In this document: positions 1 through 11,036 of the stretch, in pieces
Layout: every line of letters starts with the position of its first letter
How positions within the stretch are numbered: the first letter of the stretch is position 1
Source: Ceratothoa steindachneri
Taxonomy: Eukaryota; Arthropoda; Malacostraca; Isopoda; Cymothoidae
Reading direction: 5' to 3'
Length of the DNA: 64,000 bases
Assembly (NCBI GenBank): GCA_963969495.1
Contig: OZ018330.1
Location: forward strand, 45,808,394-45,872,393
Notes under the pieces: model-generated
Told to the model about the DNA's origin: nothing
What the model saw: only the letters and a program-made list of their open reading frames with translations
The model's database searches: none
Made by a program: the position numbers and the translations under genes

Positions 1-1238
1 CTGACTTCAAGTAAGTAATTGTAGCCAATAACTCGGGCCCCTTTTATTGAGCCTGGTCGCAGTTCATATATTTTCGTTCAGCGTCTGGCGGTCGTCTTAG
101 AGGTGCCCGGTGTCAAAAAATATCATTCGTAGCAGACGTTCTCTCGACATCGTTCACACGCTTTTGACTTGAGATCCGAAATTACAGCCCGAGTTGTTGT
201 TATCTATAATAGTAAAAATTAAAATTAATTAAAATTCAATGTTTTCTTGAAAGAGTAGATTTTTATAGAGATTAGGATTTAAATTCCAATCTATGGAAGG
301 TTTCCGTTCTACAATATTCTTAAAGGAATGAAAAATTATCCAACAACTCGCGCTAATACGAACGAGCCTGATAGATGTAAAAGACTAACTGACATCTCTT
401 CTCAAGGGTACAATACAGGCGACAGTCAGATCGATCTCTGGGTAATGTTTGTTGTGCACGCCGCTGTTTTTATTTGATTGCTGTTATTTTGTGCGTCTGT
501 GCGTAAAGATCAGTTGTGTTTTGCAGGTTTACTTTATTTTTACCCTTAACTTAGAAATGGAGCAAGATATAAAGCTGGATATAGAAAATAAGCCATTTAG
601 GGCTAGAAATATTGCGAAAAAACGTGAAACGCCATCAAACCAAGGCGACTAGAGCTCATGTATAAAACGAAGTGAGTAATTTTTATATTAAAACTACCAG
701 GAAACGGCTTCGCTACTAAGATTAAAATTTAAAATTAAAAAAAAGCAGCCATGGTTAAATTTTTTATAAATTTTCTGAACTTCGCCAATTATAATAATTT
801 TAAAAAGGAACTCTAAACTAAATTTCCTCCCTTTCAAAATATCACGTTGCTAAAATATAGTTATAGAAGATATATAAAAATAAATTTTCTGAACTTCCCA
901 ATTTGTAATTCTTTGGGTTTTAAAAATTCACAAAATTTCGATACTTATATTTATTTCTGAACTTCACCATTTTGTTTTTTGATATTATAAAAGAATTATT
1001 AGAACTAACTTTGCTAAAAAAACATAAGTCATAACCAAACTAAGATGAAATTATTATTCAAATACTAAAAAAAAATCTGCTTTTTAAATTATAGAGTTAG
1101 TGATATTTCTGTCTTATTATTAAATTATCAGTGCACATAAAAGTCTGCAGTGTGCATTACGTCTCTTACCTTCTTTTATACATGTGACTTATGTGAAATC
1201 TGTGATGAGCCCGAGGGACGCTGATAACCTGGAGTCGC

Positions 1239-1243
<5 letters not shown>
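1..1243. other. AT-rich sequence, no recognisable gene
   Basis: Only short chance ORFs are visible (the longest about 67 codons at 449-652, low complexity at its start and with no family resemblance). There is no splice-supported coding stretch, TIR or LTR pair that I can define. Confidence 0.5.

Positions 1244-1313
<70 letters not shown>
1244..1313. repeat. (TA)n microsatellite
   Basis: About 70 bp of uninterrupted TA dinucleotides. It directly abuts a Penelope-type terminal motif (1325-1405), an arrangement repeated around 39-40 kb. Confidence 0.97.
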
Positions 1314-1315
<2 letters not shown>

Positions 1316-1324
1316 TGAATATAT

Positions 1325-1405
1325 AGACCCATGAAATAGCTCTAAACATTTATTGGCCGAACGTTGCGGACCTCAACTGGGACCATCATCAGCGACTAGC
1401 GAGAG
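1325..1405 (-). ncRNA. hammerhead-ribozyme-like motif of a Penelope-like element terminus (degenerate)
   Basis: On the minus strand the order is: CTGATGA core, a short stem (GGTCC, loop, GGTCC with one T-T mismatch), GCAAC where a hammerhead has GAAAC, then GTTCGGCC followed by AATAAATG. Penelope-like retroelements are known to carry type I hammerhead motifs in their terminal repeats, and this arrangement matches in order and spacing. The GAAA to GCAA change removes a catalytic-core residue, so this copy should not cleave. No Penelope reverse transcriptase is seen next to it, so it is a solo terminal relic beside (TA)n. Confidence 0.4.
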
Positions 1406-2356
1406 AAGAGAAAAAAATATCAATACTAAAAGTTAAAAAAAAACATTAAATAATGTTTTAAATTAAAAAGCGGGACAAGGGAACGTAAATCAATAAAATA
1501 GTGTGATATGTAAAACAAAAATTACATAACCTAAAAATACTTAACAATATCCAGTATAATTTTGCAAAAAACGGGGAAGACGTAAATTTTTTAATACAAA
1601 CTAAGTTGAGTATCAAATTAAAAACAAATGGAATGAATTTAAGAATAAAATAACCCATTATATTATAAACAAACAAGCAGCAGCACAAATGTGAACAAAT
1701 TACAAAGAGGGAATTGTGATAGCAACTGACGAACGATAGAAAACTAATAATGAAGAATGTTCGGTTGGTCTGTTGGCGGGTTAATTAATGTATTGGTTCG
1801 TTATACGGTGAGTAATTTAATTGAAGAGGTGTAATTATTTAAATTAGGGTTAATTTTTCTGATGTACAGCGACTCTAAGATTTTCAACTCTAAAGATGTT
1901 GAGGATAAAGACAAGATGGTAAACGATTATGGATTAAGAGGATGTTGATGATTATCAGTGTTGTCTAATGGATGAGATTTCTGGGTTGGAAATGGGAAGG
2001 CCATTCCTTTGATACCAAACCTAAGTGCTTAGCGATCCTGCATTTTAGTTGCAAGGCAGTTTGGTCCACATAACGACTGTGGCAGGTCGAACATGTATAA
2101 TTATAAACTAGACAAGATCGCAAGCCCATATGAATTAACTCCTTATGGCGAAAAAAAAGGAATGCAAGGAAACTGGATTAGAATTAATACAAAAGTAATT
2201 GGCATTGTAGAAAGTGGTCTGTGAGCGTAGAAAGAAGAAGTTTAATGAACTTAGATTTTAAATGTTTGAGATAGGGCAATCTTAGGAAACCTTCTGCTTC
2301 GATATAGTAGTTAGAATGGTTTGCAGATAATATATTTTAAAGAGAAATTTAGATAC
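1406..2356. other. AT-rich sequence, nothing recognised
   Basis: No coding potential beyond short low-complexity ORFs. The left part continues from the Penelope-like terminal motif and may be more of that relic. The right edge is the TA target site of mariner copy 1. Confidence 0.4.
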
Positions 2357-2358
2357 TA

Positions 2359-3117
2359 CGAGGTGCGGTCAATAAGTTTCGAAATTCAGATATAAGGAAA
2401 CGAGATATGAGGAAAAATGTTTTATTATTTTTCAATATAACTACCCTCGACTCTAATGCACTTACGCCACTTGTCCCTGGGGCTTCGAATTCCCGACCAC
2501 GAGAAATCTCTCGACTGCTGTTCAATCCACTCCTGGACGGCGAGCTGGACATCTTCATAGCCCCCAAGCCGGCGTCCACGCAGTGCAGCCTTATGCTGGC
2601 GGAATAAAAAGTAGTCGCTATGAGCCAGATCTGGACTGTAGGGGGAGGGTTGAGCTCCTCGAATCCGCACTCGCACAGGGCAGCTTGTGCAACTCTGGCC
2701 TTGTGAACTTTAACGACGTTGAAGTCGATCATGGGGCGTGAGGTTTCTAGGGACCCAACGGGCAGAGACCTTGGTCATGGCCAAATTGTTGTCGATGATG
2801 TTGATAACACTTCCATGTGATATTCCAAGTTCTCCCTCAATTTATTCGACCTTCACCCGTCGATTTTCGAGGATGATCCTCTCCACATGGGCCACATTGT
2901 CCTCGTTGGTCACGCCTGACGGGTGTCCTGGACGGGGGTTATCTTCAAGGGACTCACGATCATGGCGGAACTCCCTATTCCAGCGAGTAATGGTTGCATA
3001 GGAAGGGGCGGTGTCGGTGTACACCGCAACCATGCGTTCATGGATCTCTTCTTTTGCATTCTTGCCTTCCTTGGTCAAAAGTTTGATCACTGCGCGGTGC
3101 TCAACCTTCTCCATTGA
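2359..3117 (-). mobile_element. mariner copy 1, internally deleted and truncated at its 5' (high-coordinate) end
   Basis: A mariner-type TIR begins just inside a TA at 2357-2358 (CGAGGTGCGGTCAATAAG). This is the 3' end of a minus-strand element. The other TIR is absent: homology to copy 2 stops at 3117, just upstream of the transposase start codon, where the sequence continues directly into an exon of the neighbouring pseudogene. The interior carries the same deletion junction as the copies at 5143 and 44527. The fusion to exon sequence shows a later deletion or rearrangement removed the 5' TIR. Confidence 0.9.
2407..3114 (-). pseudogene. mariner transposase, central catalytic region deleted
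   Basis: The start codon (3114) opens an N-terminal helix-turn-helix region (MEKVEHRAVIKLL, then WNREFRHDRESLEDNPRPG) typical of mariner transposases. The reading continues to WVPRNLTPHDRLQR and then jumps, out of frame, to VHKARVAQAAL near 2700. Intact mariners have roughly 110 or more residues between these points, including the first two catalytic aspartates (the DETW and HDNAP motifs). Both are missing. The C-terminal third retains PYSPDLAHSDYFLF with the third aspartate. The protein cannot be a functional DD34D transposase, but the element could be moved in trans if its TIRs were intact. Confidence 0.93.
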
Positions 3118-4560
3118 TGCCCACTATCTTCAGAATCTTCTCATAGAGCTGGGCTCGAGCGGATGTTGTACGACACCATCTCTGGTATGCCCCAAACTTG
3201 CTGTACTGTCTTATGAACCCACCTGCAAACATTAAAAAAAATTCTTGAAATTAGTTAAACCCCAAATTGTCTCCCATCATTTTAGTGAAGGGATGCAAGC
3301 TAGCTTTGTAATAATATTTACCTTATTCAGTTATTGCAACTGTTACATGCTAACACCGGTGTAAATACTCGTAGATTATATGTACCTGACGATTTCGCGA
3401 AGCGCATGGACGGCTCTTCCATGGTCTTGTCCACAGCACTGAGTGCCCCAGGAAACATCGAGCGGGCCACAGCAAGTGCACGTTTGGTTAGAAGATCCTT
3501 TGCTCCTGGGTGACTTTTCCAGGCTTGTTTGGTGTACCTCCAGCCATGTCAGGTATTTGCAAATAGAGGTATGATATTTAATAAAGCACATATAAATTTA
3601 AAAAGTATATGATATTGTCATAATAATCAAGGTTGCTGCTTCTTGTTTATCAATATTACTACCTATTATATTTATTAGACTCAATTGCAATCATTAGTGT
3701 GAATATGATCTAATTTATGATCAGATTTGACATTCAAATGTACAAACCTTGAGTAGTTGTGCCCATCAAAAGCAAAGAACAGGACTGCCATGTCTCCATT
3801 ACATTTGTAGAACAGCTGCAGGTTGTTTATCTTGATAGAAAGAAGCAACATAAAGACAAGATGACAATGATCCACAAAAGACATCCAGAAGGTAGCCGTC
3901 TTCCCAAGGTGGCCCTTGCGACCCTTTTCCTCATAGTTGCAGTACCTCTCCATGAGGGTCAGTATGGAGGGGTCGTCAATAGCTTCTTCCAGATGTTTTC
4001 GATCACATGACTGTATCAAGTTGAGGAGTGCAGCAGGATCAGCTATAGGTACATTCTCTTCTTCAATGAAATGTTCCATCAGCAGCCTCTCCATTGCCTC
4101 GCACACAACTTTTAGACAAAAGTGGGACTTGGAATAGGCTTTTCCACTTAGAACACCTTTCAGTGAGCCGCTTGTCACCAGTTGAGCCTCTAAGAGGATC
4201 TCTGTGTACCCAGAGCCACGCATTTTGTGATTTGTCATCATCCCTATATAATTCATTGACGTATGAAAAGGCCCAATAGTGACCACATGATGGGGGCAAA
4301 CACGTCTGGCCATCTCCAGATGATGGGCAGGGCTTTCATATATACACCCAAGTCAAATGTATTGAGGACCCACTTTTGCCCCACTTCAACTGTGGCTGCT
4401 TCGGAGCGCTTCAGTAGCTCATGTACGACTGCATTGTCAGTGATTGGTTGATGTATGGGAGTGAAGTAATCCACTGTTGATTTCCTGTAAGGAACAGTTC
4501 CAATTGCTGAGACAAAGCCTCCCATTCCTGGCATGGACTGCATGCCGCCACTTCCGATAA
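3118..4560 (-). pseudogene. multi-exon pseudogene of a widespread uncharacterised animal protein family
   Basis: Minus-strand exons can be followed. Exon A (about 4543-3750) reads VGQKWVLNTFDLGVYMKAL, then MNYIGMMTNHKMRGSGY, ILLEAQLVTSGSLKGVLSG, RKGHLGKTATFWMSF and LFFAFDGHNYSR. It needs one frameshift near 4285. Exon B (about 3560-3386) reads KSHPGAKDLLTKRALA and AVDKTMEEPSMRFAKSS, with a second frameshift near 3500. Exon C (3222 to 3118) reads FIRQYSKFGAYQRWC. The B-to-C junction has a clean donor (CAG/GTACAT at 3386/3385) and acceptor (TTTGCAG at 3223), and keeps phase. The acceptor of exon B appears mutated (TTTGCAA). The family occurs in many invertebrates without a named function. Whether it is a host gene or element cargo is unknown. 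Mariner copy 1 cuts it off at 3117. Confidence 0.75.
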
Positions 4561-4639
4561 ATCATCTCTAATGCTTGTATATCACTCACAATATTAGGAC
4601 ACCACGCCTAGGAAACCATAGTTTAAGATAGTAAGCACT

Positions 4640-5100
4640 AGGGCGAGTACTGTAGAGTACTGTATACAAGCATAGTCACAACATGACATCAACCTGCTAG
4701 AGTCAGTACAAAGGAGGGCAACAAAAATAATACCTTCCCTGAAGCACCTTGAATATAAAAATAGACTGAGGGCACTAAATATGTTCTCATTTAAAAGAAG
4801 ATGTGTGAGGGGAGATATGATTGAGCTTTTTTAAATCTGTTCTGAGATGGATAAGTTGGACTTTAGCAATTTATTTGGGGTTGAAGGTAGTAATAGGACT
4901 AGGGGTCACCACCTAAAAAAAACAAAAAAAAAACAGAGGTGCAGGTTGGATGTTAGAAAATAATTTTTCACCAATAGGGTGGTAGATTACTGGAATAGTT
5001 TGCCATCTGAGACGGTAGACAGTCCAAACTTGAATGGATTCAAACACAGATTAGATGATTATATGGGGAGGGAGGGTTAACTTTTTTCGGGGGGAGGGGG
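4640..5100 (+). pseudogene. CR1/L2-like LINE, C-terminal end of ORF2 and 3' tail
   Basis: Translation of the plus strand from about 4695 gives LLESVQRRATKIIPSL, LRALNMFSFKRRCVRG and DMIELFK. After stops and shifts it gives RGAGWMLENNFSPI and FKHRLDDY-like remnants near 5040. This is the conserved C-terminal tail that follows reverse transcriptase in CR1/L2/Rex-type non-LTR retrotransposons (LExVQRRATKxI, RRxRGDMIE, RxDVRxxxFxNRVVxxWNxLP). Several stops and an A-run at 4918-4934 mark it as a 5'-truncated dead copy. The short phrase CATTCCTGTAGATG at 5111 recurs with one change at 6139, beyond mariner copy 2, so that mariner may have inserted into the LINE 3' end. Confidence 0.75.
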
Positions 5101-5142
5101 AATCTTGACTCATTCCTGTAGATGCAGTTTTTTATTATTGTA

Positions 5143-6076
5143 CGAGGGGTGGTCAATAAGTTTGGCAATTCGGATATAAGGAAACGAGATATGAGGAAAA
5201 GTGTTTTATTATTTTTCAATATAACTACCCAGGACTTCAATGCACTTGCGCCATTTGTCCCTGAGGCTTCGAATTCCCGACAACCAGAAATCTCCCGACT
5301 GCTGTTCAATTCACTCCTGGACGGCGAGCTGGACATCTTCATCGTCTCCAAACCGGCGTCCACGCAGTGCAACCTTGAACTGGCGGAATAAAAAGTAGTC
5401 GCTAGGTGCCAGATCTGGACTGTAGGGGGAAGAGTTGAGCTCCTCGAATCCGCACTCGCACAGGGCAGCTTGTGCAACTCTGGCCTTGTGGACTTTAACG
5501 ACGTTGAAGTCGATCATGGGGCGTGAGGTTTCTAGGGACCCAACGGGCAGAGACCTTGGTCATGGCCAAATTGTTGTCGATGATGTTGATAACACTTCCA
5601 TGTGATATTCTAAGTTCTCCCTCAATTTATTCGACCTTCACCCGTCGATTTTCGAGGATGATCCTCTCCACATGGGCCACATTGTCCTCGTTGGTCACGC
5701 CTGACGGGTGTCCTGGACGGGGGTTATCTTCAAGGGACTCACGATCATGGCGGAACTCCCTATTCCAGCGAGTAATGGTTGCATAGGAAGGGGCGGTGTC
5801 GGTGTACACCGCAACCGTGCGTTCATGGATCTCTTCTTTTGCATTCTTGCCTTCCTTGGTCAATAGTTTGATCACTGCGCGGTGCTCAACCTTCTCCATT
5901 GTTGAAAAAGTTGTGACTGACGATCTGCGATCAGCTACTTTTTTTAAATAGACGAGGCAGGAGCGTGCGGCTGCAGGTCCTAACCTATCATAACTTGTCC
6001 TAACACCCTCACAAACAGCAATCCCCCTTCCTCTGTTTTGCCCTACCGATTCTCAAAACTTATTGACCGTCCCTCG
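5143..6076 (-). mobile_element. mariner copy 2, complete ends, internally deleted (934 bp)
   Basis: Both TIRs are present: CGAGGGGTGGTCAATAAG at 5143 and its inverse (GGTCAATAAG complement, ending CCCTCG) at 6076. TA target duplications lie at 5141-5142 and 6077-6078. The length is almost identical to copy 3 (930 bp), and both are about 350 bp shorter than a usual 1.3-kb mariner. The internal sequence is close to copy 1 over 2359-3117. Confidence 0.95.
5190..5899 (-). pseudogene. mariner transposase, central catalytic region deleted
   Basis: The N-terminal DNA-binding part starts with ATG at 5899 (MEKVEHRAVIKLL). It contains the same two-helix region as copy 1, ends at WVPRNLTPHDRLQR, and is joined out of frame to VHKARVAQAALCECGFEE. 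The C-terminal part keeps PYSPDLAPSDYFLF with the third catalytic aspartate and an open frame in places. The first two catalytic aspartates are absent through the shared deletion. Because it has two good TIRs it looks like a non-autonomous unit. Confidence 0.93.
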
Positions 6077-6078
6077 TA

Positions 6079-6407
6079 TATTATGATTGATTTTTATTTT
6101 GATGAGTTTTGATGATGATGCTTTTTGTTTTTGACACATTCCTGTGGATGGTTCTAATTGTATATTGTAGACGCATGATCTGACAGAATCTTATGGATGC
6201 ATTTTGTGGGTGGGTTTTGACAGATGCGGATGACCTTTGATAGACCCTTGTGGCTTTTGTCATCCATGAAATTATGTTATGTTACGATAACTAATATGGT
6301 TTGACTTTTGATGTAATTTGATTGTGATAGAGGTTATTCCTAATAATTCTATGTTCACCTCCTCTTGGGGTACCTCACACGGTGGAATGTTTCCTAATGA
6401 AACCGAT
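6079..6407. other. short-repeat T/G-rich sequence, no gene
   Basis: Contains loosely repeated phrases such as CATTCCTGTGGATGG and TTTTGATGATG. It is possibly the remainder of the LINE 3' end interrupted by mariner copy 2. No coding frame is seen. Confidence 0.4.
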
Positions 6408-6961
6408 GACCAAGCAGCTCAGTCAGTCTACACGCCAAACTCACGCTTTTATTTTCTACTGGCCTTCCATATGTGAAGAAGGTCCTAAATGCCCAATGGC
6501 ATGCTGCCTGCTAAACTGGACCTTCCACCAAACTTAATGCATTCAACCCCTTCTCGGCTACCGGTCCTCATCATATCACTGTTTGCGCCATAAAGAGGTG
6601 GTGCTGGCCTGTTTCTACGCACACATATTCTATAATCTCGCTTCCACCTGTAACTCTCGAAGTACTAGAATAGATGTGGCGGAACTGACTGACCAAGCAG
6701 CTCAGTCAGTCTACACGCCAAACTCACGCTTTTATTCACTACTGGCCTTCCATATGTAAAGAAGGTCCTAAATGCCCAATGGCATGCTGCCTACTAAACT
6801 GGACCTTCCACCAAACTTAATGCATTCAACCCCTTCTCGGCTACCGGTCCTCATCATATCACTGTTCGCGCCATAAAGAGGTGGTGCTGACCTGTTTCTA
6901 CGCACACATATCCTATAATCTCGCTTCCACCTGTAACTCTTGAAGTACTAGAATAGATGTG
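6408..6961. repeat. tandem duplication, two units of about 283 bp
   Basis: The sequence starting GACCAAGCAGCTCAGTCAG at 6408 recurs at 6691. The two units run in step to TAGAATAGATGTG with only a few differences (for example CTGGCC versus CTGACC). The second unit is cut about 12 bp short. No open reading frame is conserved, and the identity of the unit is unknown. Confidence 0.95.
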
Positions 6962-7543
6962 TCCAACGTGAAGTTTGAGTGTGTAGTGGATTACAGTCCA
7001 TCTTAAAACCTGAAATCCATAAAATCCTATCTTTGTCAGAATTTCATTTTAAACATACATATATACTTTTCTATCTATCTTGTAAACATCTACACTTTTT
7101 TCCTATAATCTGGAAACACTTCCTTGATAGCATCCCTTTTGAAAAGCATGTAGGGCACACAATATGTGCGCATACAAACCCATGAAGTAGTAATGCGTAC
7201 ACTCAGCCAATGTAAATAAATTTATGTGTGTGAAACGGAAAAAAAAGAAACTCAAATGAAACATTGTAACAGGTAACAGGATATTTTAGAACCATTCCCA
7301 ATATTGATTTCCCCAAAAGACCAAAGTCGCGGTAAAAAGGTAAACTGGGAATGCGACTAATTATTCTGTGGTTACAAAAGGAAACCTTAAAATGGGTTAG
7401 CGCGATCATAACGACACTCTGTGAGCATCAAATTACAAGCATAATATTATATTTCTATTTTGCTAAGGAAGACGGAAAAAAGGGTTTGATCAAATTTTAC
7501 CGTTTCAGGATATTTTCTCATAAGAGAGAAGGTTTTCAAAAGT

Positions 7544-7545
<2 letters not shown>
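6962..7545. other. AT-rich sequence, nothing recognised
   Basis: Short ORFs on both strands only. No family resemblance, TIR or LTR boundary found. Confidence 0.4.

Positions 7546-7632
<87 letters not shown>
7546..7632. repeat. (TA)n microsatellite
   Basis: About 87 bp of TA with one AAA interruption near 7613. It lies immediately before the 5' flank of the Gypsy-H element. Confidence 0.97.
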
Positions 7633-7823
7633 GTTTGTAAATGTGTCCAAGTATACAACGAGCAAATCGAGGAGGAGAGAGATTATTCATTCGAGAGACA
7701 TCATTCAAGAGAAATCATTTCGAAGAGCAGTTTCACATATCGCTCGGGTCCTACAAGGAGATTACATTTACGTAACTGATCTTATATCAAGACGAGTCTT
7801 ATTCATTCATCGTACCAAAGCAC

Positions 7824-8195
7824 GAACATTAAGAGAGTTGTACTTAAGCATCATCAAAGATAAGCCCGTGAAATCGATAATCAATCTAATTCGAACTCCT
7901 CCTCTATTTGCTACCCAAAGCCACTAAATAAATAGAACTGCAGTCTTCTTGTTTTCATCACCATTTTGCTCGAAGGCAAAATCATATCAGGATTTCTACT
8001 CATCGCCCAGCCAAGAATATTCATTATTACCTTTTGGAATCAGGTAATAATTTCTCGGAACGTTATCGTATCGCCCAAATCCGGTTTAACGATCAACGTT
8101 TCGCAACAATCTTATGGGGAGTGCAATAGCAAAGAAGATCACAAAATGAGGTGGAATATAAATATATCTGGTGACCAACGAAGAGATCCCTTTTT
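7824..8195 (+). repeat. Gypsy-H 5' LTR region (partial) and leader
   Basis: About 370 bp matching 24053-24424 with a few percent differences. It contains TGGTGACC at about 8169, a plausible tRNA primer-binding start. However, the match to the 3' copy continues about 25 bp past that point, so the true LTR edge is uncertain, or the 3' copy comes from another element's 5' end. The left part of the LTR differs between copies (7633-7823 versus 23843-24052). Confidence 0.75.
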
Positions 8196-8281
8196 ATCTT
8201 ACAAACCTCCAATCCTCCTCGCTTATAAATTGGTGACCCTTTATTAGTGATCGAAAATCGAGTAAGAAAAAATAATATAAG

Positions 8282-9161
8282 ATGGATTCAAGAACAACCG
8301 AACAAATATTCCAAGAAGAAGCCGCAAACTCCATCGTAGTCAAGCCTCCGATTTTCAACGACGCAGTGGTAGCTGGTTGGTTCAGAATCGTGGAAGCACA
8401 ATTCCACATTGCAAAGATAACCAGAGAAGACACTAAATTCTTCCATACTCTTGCAGCACTACTAGCGGAACAGTCGATCGTCTCCTTGACGCTGTTTTTT
8501 CATCGCAGAAATATACACAACTGAGGACTGAATTTATCAGCTTATTTGAAAGGACTAAACCCGAATTCTTCGAGAAATTGATATCTTCATCTCCACTCCA
8601 CGGACGACCATCGGTGAAACTTCAAGATTTAAGGAAGGCGGCACTCCAAGTCGGCGTTGGTGAAGATCTGGTGAGACATAAATTCGTTCAATCTCTACCT
8701 CCGAGCATCGCTCCGATCATCGCGACGCGGAAGGAATTGACACTCACGCAGATAGGAAAATTGTGGACGAACTAATGCCGTTTTATAAACCTTAATATGG
8801 TCATGTAAGTAACAATAACATTTGTTCTATTCGCGAAGATAGTGCTAGTGCTTACAATAGGCAGTGCGATAATTCGAATCGTAATGTGAAATACGCGAAG
8901 GATGCACGGTCAATGCCCAGTGACGCGTATACTGGCACGAATAAATTTACAAATAAGCGTAATGATAGCATACCGTTAGGACTTAAACCGTTTCGTAGCG
9001 ATCAAAAACATCTAGTATGTCGAGTCCATTTATATTTTGGCCCAGAGGCGAAACATTGCAGGTTGTGGTGCAAATGGCCTAAACGGGGAGAAAATATAGA
9101 AATCCTACCATCATTTAGACCCTCATCTTATCTTCTCTTTGAAACTAATGAGGCTTGCTGA
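8282..9161 (+). pseudogene. Gypsy-H gag polyprotein
   Basis: Starts at ATG 8282 (MDSRTTEQIFQEE). The capsid-like stretch has WFRIVEAQFHIAKI and DTKFFHTLAALL, as in Ty3/Gypsy gags (WFxxxExQFxxxxIxxxxTKFxxxxxxL). A frameshift near 8480 moves to RTEFISLFERTKPEFF and then LRKAALQVGVGEDLVRH and FVQSLPPSIAPIIA. Another break near 8776 precedes the basic region. A worn zinc-knuckle-like segment (LVCRVHLYFGPEAKHCRLWC) lies at 9017-9080. The gag would package RNA in a cytoplasmic particle. This copy is dead from frameshifts and stops. Confidence 0.82.
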
Positions 9162-9227
9162 AATTAATGCAACGACCGGTATGCCAATGTTAATCACTGT
9201 CGCTATTAAATCAAATGGAGAGAAAGG

Positions 9228-9483
9228 CGAATTCCTTATGACACTAGCGCAAGCGTCTCGATTATTCCTATCAACCTCCTACAGTATTGCGAAATGAGAA
9301 AGTCGAGTGTGAATATTGCTACAACCAACGGTGGTAAGATCAAAATACACGGTGAAGTCATGCTAGACATAGTCATACCCAGTTTACGCCGTACCTTTAA
9401 TTGGATGTTCGTAGTTGCGGACATAACATCACCGATTCTAGGAGCAGATTTTCTCGCTCATTACGATCTTTTGGTAAACTGTG
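9228..9483 (+). pseudogene. Gypsy-H aspartic protease, interrupted by Gypsy-I
   Basis: The frame opening near 9234 reads YDTSASVSIIPINLL, then TNGGKIKIHGEV, FNWMFVVADI and ILGADFLAHYDLL. This matches retropepsins of Ty3/Gypsy elements (DTGAS, then the W-F-VAD and ILGADFL blocks). The active-site triplet is DTS rather than DTG, and a stop separates it from gag. The frame ends at 9483, where the ACTGTG target duplication begins the Gypsy-I insertion. Confidence 0.82.
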
Positions 9484-10633
9484 TGTCGTAGAATGGACTC
9501 TCGACGATATACCATATATAACTATTCGTTGTGGGAATGATTCAATTATATTTCGAGTGCGTGGTTATCTGGTTGACCGATGTTATTTATCTTCAATATG
9601 CTTAAGAAGTGGAACTGAGCTCAGGGATAATAATATGGCTATCATTAATAAAATAGAGTTTTATTAATTAAACTATCAACAATACACAAAACGGAAAATG
9701 TTTTTCATAAACAGAGAATGGAAAGGGTCGTGGAAATATCTGGCTAATCCAAGGATTAAGATTGGGGAGAGATTTAAAAAGGTAAACAAATGAAAATTAA
9801 ACGGATGGGATGGTTCGCTAAACCATTTAAAGCACAGGGTAGGGTTGACGAAAGGTTAGGTAATCAAAGGTAATGCTCAGCTTACGTAATTACAAGTCGT
9901 TGTGCAGAGGAAGGCGACGGGAAGGAATCTTCGGTTCGCTGGCGAGTTCCAGCCGATGGGGAAAGGGGGCGATTAAATTATCCTGACGTGACGTCGTGGG
10001 AATGAGAACCGTTTCTTGACGAACGGGTTTGAAGAACAATAGCTGTTCTAATGTTGTTCTCTTCTGAACAACAGGGGGGGTGAGAACCGTCTCTTTTTAA
10101 CGGGCTCAAAGAACAATGGCTGTTCTAACGTTGTTCTCTTTCTGAACAACAGGGGAGGCCTTTTGGACTTGGCCTCTTAAAGGCTCGAACTTTGGCACTC
10201 AAGAGATATTTTCCTCTTCTGGACAATACTGGTAGGTCTCGAGGTAGAGGGACCCTGGTGCACAAGGTGGGACCGGATCCGCGTGATGTCTCGCGAAGAT
10301 AATCTGGATCTTATCTGATCTAATCGGTCACGTATCCATATAAATAGTCGGAGCCATCCCCTTGGCGTAGGGGACAATGGAGTGGGGGCTTCGAGGGACT
10401 GCCCCAGCCGCGCCTTCGAACATACCTTATCTGCCCATAAGCCTAACTCAATCTGACGAGATCGACGCATGGGGCGAAACAGGGGGATGGGAAGAATGAA
10501 CCTCCTTGGTTAAATATTGACTCAGGTAACGATAACGCGCCCGGCTTCGACGCAAAGATGCACGTGGGTAGCAACGTGTTTCTAAACAAAATGTGATAGC
10601 GGTTGAATTTAAACGGCCTCAGACCGTTCTATC
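9484..10633 (-). repeat. Gypsy-I LTR A1
   Basis: About 1150 bp, matching 14782-17719 once the solo LTR inside the latter is removed. In element orientation it ends ...CTACGACA. Next to its other edge the internal region has a purine run (GGAGGGGTGGGA), a fitting polypurine tract. The edge carries a small inverted repeat (GATAGCGGT and ACCGTTCTATC). It contains two copies of an approximately 80-bp tandem unit at 10003-10158, where LTR A2 has four. Confidence 0.85.
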
Positions 10634-11036
10634 CCACCCCTCCATTCCGGGGGAAGTTGTCATTTCGAAAAAAAAGAGAGAGCTCCGTTGTGGGGAACTC
10701 GTTTTCTTGTCCTGACCGTACCTTCATGCACCTAGTTAGTATTACCTCAATACATATGATTATTTTGATCTTTTGATTATAGGGAAAACTAACCTTTAAT
10801 CCAAACTTAACCATAAAAGAGACATGGAGCAATGAAATGTTATAAAATTAGTACATATGGGACAAAAGAATTTATACGTAATTTAATGGGTACAAATATA
10901 TACACCTACGAAAAAAATAGACATTGAGCCAAAAAATTCAGACATATACATTAACTAATTATATTACAAAAGAATCTAATTTAAGTCGTACAAGACTGTA
11001 TATACATATATGGAGATTCTAATCCTACGAATACAA

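Noticed and set aside
449..652. 67-codon ORF near the window start
   Set aside because: No motif, no splice context, hydrophobic start not convincing as a signal peptide.
2738..3117. Plus-strand ORFs over mariner copy 1 (and 5523-5786 over copy 2)
   Set aside because: They are antisense shadows of the minus-strand transposase; the minus frame carries the recognisable motifs.
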